Source of the DNA: Anaerostipes rhamnosivorans
Lineage (GTDB): Bacteria; Bacillota; Clostridia; Lachnospirales; Lachnospiraceae
Reading direction: 5' to 3'
Assembly (NCBI RefSeq): GCF_005280655.1
Contig: NZ_CP040058.1
Span: 1,340,001-1,404,000 of the forward strand
DNA: 64,000 nucleotides
Positions 8,021-15,864 of this stretch are shown one piece after another; positions within the stretch are counted from its first letter, which is position 1, and every line of letters begins with the position of its first letter. The notes under the pieces are model-generated. The model ran no database searches and had not been told where the DNA came from. It saw nothing but the letters and a program-made list of their open reading frames with translations. The position numbers and the translations under genes are program-made.

Positions 8021-9039
8021 ACAATGGGAGAAATGGCAAAGACCCTGGTATTTACAGGGGAGAAACAAATTGAGATACAGGAATATCCGATTCCTGAAGT
8101 CAGTGACGATATGGTTCTGGTAAAAACAGATGCATGTGCGATCTGCACATGGGAGCAGAGGGTTTATACCGGAGTAAAAAAAGTGGACTTTCCGTTCATC
8201 GGAGGCCATGAGATGGTTGGAAAAATTGTCAAGATGGGCAAAAACGTTGACCAGAGACAGTGGAATGTCGGGGATTTTGTGGCAGTCGGGGTGACCCTGC
8301 CCTGCAAAAACTGCTACCAGTGTAAGAGCGGAAATGAACAGAACTGTGAGCACTTTGACCACAGCAAACAGTTAGAGGGTCTTCCAGAAAAGGGGATGGG
8401 CGGACTTAGTTCCCACCTGCTGGTACATCCGTCAAACCTGTTCCATCTCCACGACATCACACCGGAAGAAGCAACGATCACAGAACCATTATCCTGTGTC
8501 CTTCACAGCGTAGAAACTGCCGATATCCAATTTGGTGACACCGTTGTTGTGATCGGCTGCGGGATCATGGGACTATTACACACGATCCTTGCGACCAAAC
8601 GAGGGGCTTCTGTCATTGTCTCCGACACGAATGAAGAAAGAACAAAGTTAGGATTGGAGCTGGGCGCAAAGTATGCAGTGAACCCGGCAAAGGAAGATCT
8701 TTCCGAACGGGTAAAGGAGATCACCGGAGGGATCATGGCACAAGTGGTATTTGACACCACGCCGATCTCCAAGGTAGCGGAAGACGCGGTGAAGGCGGTG
8801 GCTAACAACGGACGCCTGGTACTTTACAGTTCCTTCTATCCGGACACACCGATCTCCATCAGTCCGGACTGGCTGCACAAGAGCGGAGCAAAGCTCATGG
8901 GAACTGCAAACTCCAATACCGTGGACTTTACAAAAGCTACGAGGCTGTTGTCAGAGGGAGTTGTGGATGTGAAACCATTTGTCAGTGAGGTTTACGATCT
9001 AAGCGACTATCAAAAGGCATTTGAATCTGCAACTAAAGG
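8021..9039 (+). repeat. inverted repeat copy 1 (dehydrogenase gene)
   Basis: These 1,019 bp match 11743-12761 on the opposite strand without indels. Reading both copies side by side I found two mismatches (at about 8056 and 9033). Similarity falls sharply beyond both ends: the ribosome binding sites and the last codons differ. The flanking EIID genes are much less alike, which points to recent gene conversion rather than a recent duplication of the whole block. Confidence 0.9.
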
Positions 9040-9073
9040 TGACAAATTCCGGGTGGTGCTGAGATTTAGATGA
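8024..9073 (+). CDS. zinc-dependent alcohol/polyol dehydrogenase (MDR family), copy 1
   Basis: A 349-residue medium-chain dehydrogenase. Catalytic zinc ligands: ACAICTWE (Cys) and GGHEMVG (His-Glu). The structural zinc loop is LPCKNCYQCKSGNEQNC (four cysteines). The nucleotide-binding Rossmann motif is VVIGCGIMGLLH near residue 180, followed by VSDTNEER, whose acidic residue suggests NAD(H). Relatives oxidise sorbitol, threonine or butanediol, or reduce sorbose-1-phosphate. Given the mannose/sorbose-type PTS and the following SDR, a ketose-phosphate or polyol-phosphate substrate is plausible but not proven. ATG 8024 is preceded by GGAGGG and matches the start of copy 2. Confidence 0.88.
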   Translation: MGEMAKTLVFTGEKQIEIQEYPIPEVSDDMVLVKTDACAICTWEQRVYTGVKKVDFPFIGGHEMVGKIVKMGKNVDQRQWNVGDFVAVGVTLPCKNCYQCKSGNEQNCEHFDHSKQLEGLPEKGMGGLSSHLLVHPSNLFHLHDITPEEATITEPLSCVLHSVETADIQFGDTVVVIGCGIMGLLHTILATKRGASVIVSDTNEERTKLGLELGAKYAVNPAKEDLSERVKEITGGIMAQVVFDTTPISKVAEDAVKAVANNGRLVLYSSFYPDTPISISPDWLHKSGAKLMGTANSNTVDFTKATRLLSEGVVDVKPFVSEVYDLSDYQKAFESATKGDKFRVVLRFR

Positions 9074-9114
9074 AAAAAGACTTTTACATAGCTTAGGAAA
9101 GGAATATATAGCAT

Positions 9115-9882
9115 ATGGACTTAATATTAAAAAACCGTACAGCCATTGTTACAGGCGGAGGAAAAGGATTCGGCAAAGCCATCTGCACGGTTCTGGTTCA
9201 AGAAGGGGCAAATGTGATTATGAATTATCGGTCCAATAGACAAGATGCTCTCTCTTATATTAAAAAACTAAATGACAATTATTCAGGACATATTATTGGT
9301 TTTTGTGGTGATATGACTATCTCAGAGAATAGAGAAAGGATTTTTGAGACAGCGCTAAAAGAATACGGCAGCATAGATATTCTGATTAATAATGCTGCAT
9401 CATGGACAACAGCTCTGGTAGCTGATATGCCAAAAGAAGAATTTGAACATGTCCTGGATGTGAATCTGACCGTACCTTTTTTAATGAGTCAAAAGTTAAT
9501 CCAGTATTTAATAAAATCCGGGAAAAGGGGCAGTATTATGAACGTAGTGTCAAAAGCCGCGATCACAGGTTCAGAAAGAAATCATGCACATTATGCCGCT
9601 TCTAAAGCCGGTCTTGTAGGATTTACAAAATCCCTGGCAAAAGAAACTGCTTCTGCTGGGATCACGGTAAATGCCATCGCCCCCGGTTATATGAAAACAG
9701 AGATGTTAAATAAGTCTTTTAAAAATAGGGATGACGAGGATCAACAAGTCAAAAAAATTCCAGTAGGCCGGATTGCAGATCCCATTGAACTGGCCAATGT
9801 GGTGGCATTCATGGTATCTGAAAAAGCCAGTTATTTTACGGGGACTGTATTTAACGGCACTGGCGGAATGATCATGTTCTGA
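9115..9882 (+). CDS. short-chain dehydrogenase/reductase (SDR)
   Basis: A 255-residue classical SDR. The cofactor motif TGGGKGFGKA (TGxxxGxG) is at residues 12-21, NNAAS near 91, a catalytic serine in MNVVSKAAITGS, and YAASKAG, which gives the YxxxK pair near 160-164; IAPGYMKT follows. It ends in GTGGMIMF. It probably reduces or oxidises a hydroxyl of the imported sugar phosphate. In the sorbose pathway an SDR (SorD) oxidises glucitol-6-P to fructose-6-P after a zinc dehydrogenase (SorE), so the gene pair fits such a route. It is present only in copy 1 of the duplicated operon. It starts at ATG 9115. Confidence 0.87.
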   Translation: MDLILKNRTAIVTGGGKGFGKAICTVLVQEGANVIMNYRSNRQDALSYIKKLNDNYSGHIIGFCGDMTISENRERIFETALKEYGSIDILINNAASWTTALVADMPKEEFEHVLDVNLTVPFLMSQKLIQYLIKSGKRGSIMNVVSKAAITGSERNHAHYAASKAGLVGFTKSLAKETASAGITVNAIAPGYMKTEMLNKSFKNRDDEDQQVKKIPVGRIADPIELANVVAFMVSEKASYFTGTVFNGTGGMIMF

Positions 9883-9903
9883 CAATATAGGAAAGGTGAT
9901 TTT

Positions 9904-10641
9904 ATGAGCCATGAAGAAAAAAAGGAATTGTTGTATATACAATTAAGAGATAAGATCTTAGCTGAATATCAGCATAAACCATACTACGCGCCTCTGCCAG
10001 GAGAACGAGAACTGTGTGAAATATATGCAGTCAGCCGACCTACAGTCCGAAAAGCATTAGAGATCTTAGAAGAACAGGGGAAAATCGTAAGATTGGCAGG
10101 AAAAGGAGCCTTCTTTATCGGGAACAAAGACTTTATTGAGGCAGACAGCAATAAAATGCAGCCCACGAATATCGCATTCTATGATCAAGTTTCTCTACGG
10201 GGCGATTATACCCGAAGCAAAGTGTTGACAGAAAAAATTGAGATGGCCAGCTATGAGGTTTCAGCCCGGCTGAAAGCAGAGATCAATTCTAAAGTTTTTC
10301 ACCTTGAGCGGTTACGGTACATTAATGATAAACTGTATTCCCTGGCTAATTCTTATATCTTATATGACCTTTGCCCGGAATTAAATGAATACGATTTCAG
10401 TGACCGGTCTCTGCATAAAACTCTCTCTGAGCATGGACATATTCCTTACAAAGCGGATAAGACCATAGAGATCTCAAAAGCCACAGAGTATGAATCACTT
10501 CACTTAGATATTGAAACCGGAGCTCCCATCACAATCACTTCAAGTATTATTTATAATAAAGAGGGTGATATCTTAGAATACACAATTTCTAAATCAGATG
10601 CATACAAAACATTGATAAAAATGGATGTCTTTAATAAATAG
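9904..10641 (+). CDS. GntR/HutC-family transcriptional regulator, copy 1
   Basis: A 245-residue repressor. The N-terminal winged helix-turn-helix has LPGERELCEIYAVSRPTVRKALEIL at about residues 30-57, the GntR signature. The wing AGKGAFF follows, then a UTRA ligand-binding domain (residues ~95-240) with FHLERLRYINDKLYSLANSYI. HutC/NagR-type proteins bind a sugar phosphate in UTRA. It is the last gene of the PTS operon (21 bp after the SDR) and is the best candidate for binding the ATWACC-NNT-GGTNAT dyads here. A paralogue, roughly two-thirds identical by eye, lies convergent at 10734-11507. Confidence 0.93.
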   Translation: MSHEEKKELLYIQLRDKILAEYQHKPYYAPLPGERELCEIYAVSRPTVRKALEILEEQGKIVRLAGKGAFFIGNKDFIEADSNKMQPTNIAFYDQVSLRGDYTRSKVLTEKIEMASYEVSARLKAEINSKVFHLERLRYINDKLYSLANSYILYDLCPELNEYDFSDRSLHKTLSEHGHIPYKADKTIEISKATEYESLHLDIETGAPITITSSIIYNKEGDILEYTISKSDAYKTLIKMDVFNK

Positions 10642-10644
10642 CAC

Positions 10645-10685
10645 AAGGGAGCGTATTTTTAGTCTGGAAAATACACTCCCTTTAA
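10645..10685 (+). terminator. terminator of PTS operon 1
   Basis: AAGGGAGCGTATTTT (10645-10659) pairs with AAAATACACTCCCTT with one mismatch. It lies just past the GntR stop codon and is followed by a T-rich end. Confidence 0.8.
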
Positions 10686-10713
10686 TTGAAACTTTCCCTT
10701 ATTTCCGAAAACA

Positions 10714-10747
10714 AGAAAAAAGCGCCTGCACTGCTACTGGCGCTTTT
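10714..10747 (-). terminator. terminator of GntR copy 2
   Basis: On the minus strand, AAAAGCGCC and GGCGCTTTT form the stem (10747-10739 with 10725-10717), followed by TTTTT. It overlaps the last codons of the minus-strand GntR gene, and since it is symmetrical it may also act on the plus strand. Confidence 0.7.
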
Positions 10748-11507
10748 CCCTCATCACCTGATCCTTGACATGATCCTGATTGTAGACCTGCATCTGTATC
10801 AATGTCTTATACGCATCCGCCCTGGTGACCGCATATTCCAGCATATTGCCATGTTCATCATAGGTGACGGTAGATGAAATGGAGATCGGGTCCCCAGGTT
10901 TTAAATCCAGGTGCATGGCATCATACTCGGATGCTTTGGAAATCTCAATGGTCTTATCAGCCTTAAACGGTACATGACCATACTGGCACAATGTATTGTG
11001 CAGAGAACGGTCAGAAAAATCATGCTCTGTCAATTCAGGACATAACTCATACGGAATATAGGCATTGGCCAAAGAGTATAATTTGCCGTTGATATACCGG
11101 AGCCTTTCTAAATGAAAAACCTTGGCATTTTTCGGAAGCCTCAGCATGACTGCAACTTTCTTGTCTGCAATCTCAATCTTCTGCAACAATACTTTACTGC
11201 TGGTGTAATCGCCCCTCAGGCTGACCTGATTATAGAATGCAATGTCTGAGAACTTCATATCATTGTTGGCATCTACAAACTCCTTATTGCCAATGAAAAA
11301 CGCACCTTTCCCGGTAAGCCTTATAATACAGCCTTCATCCTCCAGAATCTCAAGAGCCTTCCTCACGGTAGGTCTGCTGACAGAATAGATATCACACAGT
11401 TCGCGTTCTCCCGGCAAAGGAGAATAGTATGGTTTGTCCTTATAATCTGCCAATATAGAATCCCTCAGCTGCATATAAAGCAGCTGCTTTTTTTTCATTT
11501 CACTCAT
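10734..11507 (-). CDS. GntR/HutC-family transcriptional regulator, copy 2
   Basis: A 257-residue paralogue of the regulator at 9904. It has the same wHTH (LPGERELCDIYSVSRPTVRKA), the wing TGKGAFF and a UTRA domain with FHLERLRYINGKLYSLANAYI. A C-terminal extension of about 10 residues ends MREKRQ. The recognition helix SRPTVRKA is identical to copy 1, so both are predicted to bind the same operators; differences in UTRA could change the inducer. It starts at ATG 11507 after GGAGGG and is transcribed from its own promoter, toward GntR copy 1. Confidence 0.92.
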   Translation of the reverse strand: MSEMKKKQLLYMQLRDSILADYKDKPYYSPLPGERELCDIYSVSRPTVRKALEILEDEGCIIRLTGKGAFFIGNKEFVDANNDMKFSDIAFYNQVSLRGDYTSSKVLLQKIEIADKKVAVMLRLPKNAKVFHLERLRYINGKLYSLANAYIPYELCPELTEHDFSDRSLHNTLCQYGHVPFKADKTIEISKASEYDAMHLDLKPGDPISISSTVTYDEHGNMLEYAVTRADAYKTLIQMQVYNQDHVKDQVMREKRQ

Positions 11508-11523
11508 ACGCCCTCCTTTGCAT

Positions 11524-11593
11524 AAGAAACGTCGTTTCCTTACAAATATTTCATCTGATATCTCTAGTATACACCATAAATCCCGTTGGATAA
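11524..11593 (-). promoter_or_regulatory. promoter and small palindrome upstream of GntR copy 2
   Basis: On the minus strand, TTATCC (11593-11588) and TATACT (11571-11566) with a 16-nt spacer form a plausible promoter. Downstream, in the leader, the palindrome GAAAC-GTC-GTTTC (11526-11538) could be a regulatory site; it does not resemble the PTS operators. Confidence 0.4.
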
Positions 11594-11622
11594 AAGTGGT
11601 TTTTTAAATACGCATTTGTTCA

Positions 11623-11667
11623 GAAAAAAAGCAGGAAAAAACCAGTAAAAACCGGCTTTCTCCCTGC
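11623..11667 (-). terminator. terminator of PTS operon 2
   Basis: On the minus strand, GCAGG (11667-11663) and CCTGC (11635-11631) enclose an inner stem CCGGT/ACTGG, and a run of seven T residues follows. It ends the EIIC-EIID-dehydrogenase transcript before GntR copy 2. Confidence 0.6.
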
Positions 11668-11711
11668 CAAAACTTTGTCCAAACAGCTGCTGCAAAACAG
11701 GTCAGCCACTT

Positions 11712-12758
11712 CTAAAATTTGATCACTACTCTGAACTTATCGCCTTTAATTGCAGATTCAAATGCCTTTTGATAGTCGCTTAGATCGTAAACCTCACTGA
11801 CAAATGGTTTCACATCCACAACTCCCTCTGACAACAGCCTCGTAGCTTTTGTAAAGTCCACGGTATTGGAGTTTGCAGTTCCCATGAGCTTTGCTCCGCT
11901 CTTGTGCAGCCAGTCCGGACTGATGGAGATCGGTGTGTCCGGATAGAAGGAACTGTAAAGTACCAGGCGTCCGTTGTTAGCCACCGCCTTCACCGCGTCT
12001 TCCGCTACCTTGGAGATCGGCGTGGTGTCAAATACCACTTGTGCCATGATCCCTCCGGTGATCTCCTTTACCCGTTCGGAAAGATCTTCCTTTGCCGGGT
12101 TCACTGCATACTTTGCGCCCAGCTCCAATCCTAACTTTGTTCTTTCTTCATTCGTGTCGGAGACAATGACAGAAGCCCCTCGTTTGGTCGCAAGGATCGT
12201 GTGTAATAGTCCCATGATCCCGCAGCCGATCACAACAACGGTGTCACCAAATTGGATATCGGCAGTTTCTACGCTGTGAAGGACACAGGATAATGGTTCT
12301 GTGATCGTTGCTTCTTCCGGTGTGATGTCGTGGAGATGGAACAGGTTTGACGGATGTACCAGCAGGTGGGAACTAAGTCCGCCCATCCCCTTTTCTGGAA
12401 GACCCTCTAACTGTTTGCTGTGGTCAAAGTGCTCACAGTTCTGTTCATTTCCGCTCTTACACTGGTAGCAGTTTTTGCAGGGCAGGGTCACCCCGACTGC
12501 CACAAAATCCCCGACATTCCACTGTCTCTGGTCAACGTTTTTGCCCATCTTGACAATTTTTCCAACCATCTCATGGCCTCCGATGAACGGAAAGTCCACT
12601 TTTTTTACTCCGGTATAAACCCTCTGCTCCCATGTGCAGATCGCACATGCATCTGTTTTTACCAGAACCATATCGTCACTGACTTCAGGAATCGGATATT
12701 CCTGTATCTCAATTTGTTTCTCCCCTGTGAATACCAGGGTCTTTGCCATTTCTCCCAT
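11712..12758 (-). CDS. zinc-dependent alcohol/polyol dehydrogenase (MDR family), copy 2
   Basis: A 348-residue near-twin of the dehydrogenase at 8024. The protein is identical except for one Thr-to-Ile change near residue 337 and the last few residues (FRVVIKF here, FRVVLRFR there). All zinc ligands and the Rossmann motif are intact, so it should be active. It follows EIID copy 2 on the minus strand with a GGAGG site 6 nt upstream. No SDR follows; the next gene is a GntR after a terminator. The near-identity contrasts with the diverged neighbours. Confidence 0.88.
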   Translation of the reverse strand: MGEMAKTLVFTGEKQIEIQEYPIPEVSDDMVLVKTDACAICTWEQRVYTGVKKVDFPFIGGHEMVGKIVKMGKNVDQRQWNVGDFVAVGVTLPCKNCYQCKSGNEQNCEHFDHSKQLEGLPEKGMGGLSSHLLVHPSNLFHLHDITPEEATITEPLSCVLHSVETADIQFGDTVVVIGCGIMGLLHTILATKRGASVIVSDTNEERTKLGLELGAKYAVNPAKEDLSERVKEITGGIMAQVVFDTTPISKVAEDAVKAVANNGRLVLYSSFYPDTPISISPDWLHKSGAKLMGTANSNTVDFTKATRLLSEGVVDVKPFVSEVYDLSDYQKAFESAIKGDKFRVVIKF

Positions 12759-12761
12759 TGT
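11743..12761 (-). repeat. inverted repeat copy 2 (dehydrogenase gene)
   Basis: Reverse-complement partner of 8021-9039 (1,019 bp, two mismatches noticed). The pair flanks a 2.7-kb segment holding the SDR and both GntR genes, which could invert by homologous recombination. Confidence 0.9.
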
Positions 12762-12784
12762 TCTCCTCCACGATATTTTCTGCT

Positions 12785-13618
12785 TTACGCGCCCAGAATT
12801 CCAAGCACTCCTCCGATGATTCCGATCAGTATTAAGATTCCCATCACGGCCGTTGGATTAATTTTTTTCTTTTTCAGTAAATAATAAGTCAGCATTGTAA
12901 AGGCCAAAGGTAATACACCTTTAAATAATGCGTCAAACACAGTTTCCTGGATATTCATATTCAAAGCGCCGAAATTGAGCTTCGCAATGCACTTTACCGT
13001 TACAAATTGTGCCGATAATGCCCCCAGTACGATGGCACCCATAGCAGAGGCCCCTGTGATCAACAACTGTAACTGGTTGCCTCCGAGAATCTTTTCAATT
13101 CCTTCTTTGCCAAGCTGGTAACCTTTTGTCCAGCAAAAATGCGCGATCGGCCACATGATTCCCAGCATCAGCAGGGCGTACACCAGAGGCCCAAGAAGAT
13201 TTCCTTTTGAACCTAAACTGATACCAAATGCCAGCAGGATCGGTGTTAAGGTGCCCTGCCATAGGGTATCTCCAATACCGGCAAACGGACCCATCAGGCC
13301 GGTTTTCACACCGTTGATCGCATCATCGGATATGGGAGCTCCATTTGCTTTCTCTTCCTCCATAGCCAAAACGATTCCTGGGATGACTGCACCAAAGTTC
13401 GGCTCTGTATTAAAAAACTGCATATGCCTTTTGAGGCAGGCTTTATATTCCTGAGGGTCATCGCCATATAATTTTTTTATAATATGCTTCATAGAAAAAA
13501 CCAGACCAGTTGCTTCCAGTCGTTCATAGTTATAATTTGCATGGGAGAAAAATGCCCATCTCCAAAAAGCCTTTGAGACATCTTTTTTGGATAATCTTTT
13601 CTTTATATCTTCAGACAT
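12785..13618 (-). CDS. PTS EIID component, copy 2
   Basis: A 277-residue ManZ-type EIID paralogous to 7155-7985. It shares FFSHANYNYERLEATGLVF and MGPFAGIGDTLWQGTLTPIL but differs in the N terminus (MSEDIKKRLSKKDVSK) and the C-terminal membrane segments. I chose ATG 13618 because AGGAGG lies just upstream inside the EIIC tail. It is intact, but its operon no longer has a complete EIIB, so function would need the EIIB of copy 1. Confidence 0.9.
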   Translation of the reverse strand: MSEDIKKRLSKKDVSKAFWRWAFFSHANYNYERLEATGLVFSMKHIIKKLYGDDPQEYKACLKRHMQFFNTEPNFGAVIPGIVLAMEEEKANGAPISDDAINGVKTGLMGPFAGIGDTLWQGTLTPILLAFGISLGSKGNLLGPLVYALLMLGIMWPIAHFCWTKGYQLGKEGIEKILGGNQLQLLITGASAMGAIVLGALSAQFVTVKCIAKLNFGALNMNIQETVFDALFKGVLPLAFTMLTYYLLKKKKINPTAVMGILILIGIIGGVLGILGA

Positions 13619-13619
13619 A

Positions 13620-14441
13620 TTAAAAATCCTCCTCATCGTCATTTTCTATTGGCACAGCTCCACACGAATCTCCAGCGGCGGCTGCCTGTGGTGTCTGGTT
13701 GCTCAGCATGGTATAGAAGTATCCGATCACACCTGCCAGTACGGCCACTGCGATAACAGGTAGTTCTAAATAGACAACGGCTATAAATCCTACAAGAAAG
13801 AACAAAAGTGTACCAGGCCGTCCAATTGCACGGAGGTTCATTGCGATACCAAGTGCAGGAAGCAGACCTCCAATCACAGTTAAGGTTGCCAGCGGTTTAC
13901 CTGTCAGGGAAGAAATAATACCTTTGACGGCAGTAGATCCAAAATAAGTTGCTGCGGTTGCCGGAACCACACAGAGCAGGAACATAAGGATCTGAGGCGG
14001 AACTACATGCCAGAAGCATATTTTCTCCAGATTCCCTTCTTCTGCTGCCTTATCTGCCATATGTACGAAGGTTACATCCAACGTCATATGTGCTACCCAC
14101 ACCATTGTTCCAAGCAGTCCAAGCGGGAGAGCGATGGTAACTGCTGCGGCTGGGTTGACACCGGCGGCCATGGCCCATGCGGTTCCAACTGTGCCGGCCA
14201 GCCCCGGATCAGCGGGCTGGGTTCCCCCTGCATTGATAAATGCCACGTAAGGGAGATTGATAGCGGCACCGATCATACATCCCTGTACCGGATCACCTAA
14301 AATAAATCCGACGATTGTTCCTGCCACCAAGGGCCTGTATACGACAGAAAAGCTTCCCAGCAAGGACAGCCACGGGGTGCCTGTATTGCCTAAGTAGTAT
14401 ACAATTCCAATTAGAAGTGCCTGAAATAGGGTTATTTTCAT
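13620..14441 (-). CDS. PTS EIIC component, copy 2
   Basis: A 273-residue ManY-type EIIC, the same length as copy 1. Residues ~110-175 (from LGLLGTMVWVAHMTL onward) are identical in protein to copy 1, while the N-terminal part and the DNA show scattered differences, so the similarity is patchy. The acidic tail reads ENDDEEDF. It starts at ATG 14441 with AGGAGG upstream. It is the first intact gene of operon 2; the EIIB remnant lies upstream. Confidence 0.9.
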   Translation of the reverse strand: MKITLFQALLIGIVYYLGNTGTPWLSLLGSFSVVYRPLVAGTIVGFILGDPVQGCMIGAAINLPYVAFINAGGTQPADPGLAGTVGTAWAMAAGVNPAAAVTIALPLGLLGTMVWVAHMTLDVTFVHMADKAAEEGNLEKICFWHVVPPQILMFLLCVVPATAATYFGSTAVKGIISSLTGKPLATLTVIGGLLPALGIAMNLRAIGRPGTLLFFLVGFIAVVYLELPVIAVAVLAGVIGYFYTMLSNQTPQAAAAGDSCGAVPIENDDEEDF

Positions 14442-14484
14442 AAACGACCTCCTTTTCTAGTTTTCTTGTCTTTAGTTTCTTAAG

Positions 14485-14739
14485 TTACTTATCCAGCATT
14501 TTTGAAATATCTATTTCTCCGTCTTCTGCGATGATTCTGATATTGAACGCTGAACCTGCCTCTGACAGTTCTCTGAGTATGTCTATTTCTTCTTCGGACA
14601 TTGAGATATTTCTGTAAAATTGCTTTCTATCACCTCCTGCTCCCATACCTCCGATATTGATGTGGTCAAAAATGATTCCTTTCTCTTTTAAGCAGCACAA
14701 TGTTTTCGGGTATTTAAGAAGGATAATACATTGTTATCC
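14485..14739 (-). pseudogene. PTS EIIB, 5'-truncated remnant
   Basis: The reading frame matches the C-terminal half of the EIIB at 5764: QCIILLKYPKTL, DHINIGGMG, GDRKQFYRN and IRIIAEDGEIDISKML align without gaps. The N-terminal half, with the active-site RIDDRLIHGQ histidine, is missing. DNA similarity ends near 14739, two bases from the recombinase stop codon (14741-14743), and the first codon of the remnant frame there is TAA. A TTG at 14700 could start a 71-residue peptide, but without the catalytic histidine it would not be a working EIIB. Confidence 0.85.
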
Positions 14740-14740
14740 T

Positions 14741-15664
14741 TTACTTCCGGATGCTCATATGGTTTCTGGGCAATTTGTTCATCAATATATTTTTCTGCTT
14801 TTGTGTGGAGACATGGGTATAGATCTCGGTAGTGGTGATAGAACTGTGTCCTAAGATCTGCTGAATGTAGCGTATGTCGACATCCTCTTCTAAAAGCAAG
14901 GTGGCAAAGGAATGACGGAACATATGGGGTGTGATGTGAAGGGATATGTCAGAAGCTTTTGCATGCCTGTCAAGCATGAAGCGGACGGACTGTTCCGAGA
15001 GACGGGACCCCAGACGGTTTACAAAAAAGTATCCGCAGCTTAAGATCTCTTTACAAAAAAATGAATAGTATTCGTTCAGGGCGGAAAGGACATCCATGTT
15101 TGTGATTTGGAGGAGACGTTCTTTTGATCCTTTTCCAAATATTAAAACTGTGTGATTGATCAGATCAATATTTTCTGATTTCAGGCTGCATAACTCTGAA
15201 ACACGGATGCCCGTGGCAAAAAGCAGCTCTACGACAGCGATGTTTCTTAGGGAACACTTTTTTTGGTATGTAGTGACGGCTTCTTTTTTCTTTTTATATA
15301 ACTCGGACAGAAAGGTTTCTATAACATGTGGAGGGATAGTTTTTGGCAGCAGTTTCGGTTCACGGAATTTTAAGGAAATTTTATTAAAGGGATTTTCGGG
15401 TAAAAACTCTTCAAATTCAAGGTAATGAAAAAATGCTTTTGTAGCTGCGATTTTCCTTTTGACTGTTTTTGGCTGATATTTTTGATGCAAATCAGAGATA
15501 TAAGAATTTAATGCATCTTTGCAGAATGGAGAAGAATAGTTTGACATAAATTTTTCAAATTGTGACAAGTCGATTTTGTAGGCTTTCAGTGTTTTGGCAT
15601 TCAGACGTTTTCGGATCTGGCAGTTCCTTAGGTAATCGGTAATTAGTGTAGATAAATGATTCAT
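14741..15664 (-). CDS. tyrosine recombinase (XerC/D-like integrase)
   Basis: A 307-residue tyrosine recombinase. An N-terminal SAM-like core-binding domain (residues ~1-100, LNAKTLKAYKIDLSQFEKF) is followed by the catalytic domain with the full set: Arg in FATGIRVSELCSL, Lys in FGKGSKER, HMFRHSFATLLLE (HxxR), GHSSITTTEIYTHVS (His and the nucleophile Tyr). I chose ATG 15664, behind AAAGGAG at 8 nt. Its stop codon abuts the EIIB remnant. The size and layout resemble Xer/transposon-type recombinases rather than phage integrases with arm-binding domains. No accompanying excisionase or cargo is visible. Confidence 0.9.
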   Translation of the reverse strand: MNHLSTLITDYLRNCQIRKRLNAKTLKAYKIDLSQFEKFMSNYSSPFCKDALNSYISDLHQKYQPKTVKRKIAATKAFFHYLEFEEFLPENPFNKISLKFREPKLLPKTIPPHVIETFLSELYKKKKEAVTTYQKKCSLRNIAVVELLFATGIRVSELCSLKSENIDLINHTVLIFGKGSKERLLQITNMDVLSALNEYYSFFCKEILSCGYFFVNRLGSRLSEQSVRFMLDRHAKASDISLHITPHMFRHSFATLLLEEDVDIRYIQQILGHSSITTTEIYTHVSTQKQKNILMNKLPRNHMSIRK

Positions 15665-15733
15665 AATAGATTCTCCTTTGTGTATTTTCCTTCTATTATG
15701 AAGAGTTGGGTATGAAATGTCGACGAAAGCGGC

Positions 15734-15750
15734 ATGGTAAATGTTACCAT
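15734..15750. promoter_or_regulatory. possible relict operator upstream of the recombinase
   Basis: The palindrome ATGGTAA-ATG-TTACCAT resembles the aldolase operator at 4736-4752 (AATGGTAA-A-TTACCATT), with two extra bases at the centre, and the flanks CATTG are shared. It lies 70 bp upstream of the recombinase start, where the promoter of PTS operon 2 would have been. It may be a leftover of that promoter or may regulate the recombinase. Confidence 0.4.
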
Positions 15751-15794
15751 TGACTTCTTTGGCACAGTTGTATACAAATCGAAAAAATAGGGGG

Positions 15795-15823
15795 TTGACA
15801 TCTGTGCATCTTGCGAATATAAT
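15795..15823 (+). promoter_or_regulatory. consensus promoter of the licT-nag operon
   Basis: TTGACA (15795-15800), a 17-nt spacer, then TATAAT (15818-15823): a full consensus sigma-A promoter. Transcription would start near 15830 and run into the antiterminator RNA element. Confidence 0.9.
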
Positions 15824-15864
15824 AATCACATAAAGAGGAATAACTGGTGATATTTATTATTCGT

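Noticed and set aside
7649..8362. Long minus-strand frame across EIID and dehydrogenase copy 1, with a partly identical frame at 12420-12884 opposite copy 2
   Set aside because: It is a shadow of the two near-identical dehydrogenase genes; its conservation comes from the DNA duplication, not from coding.
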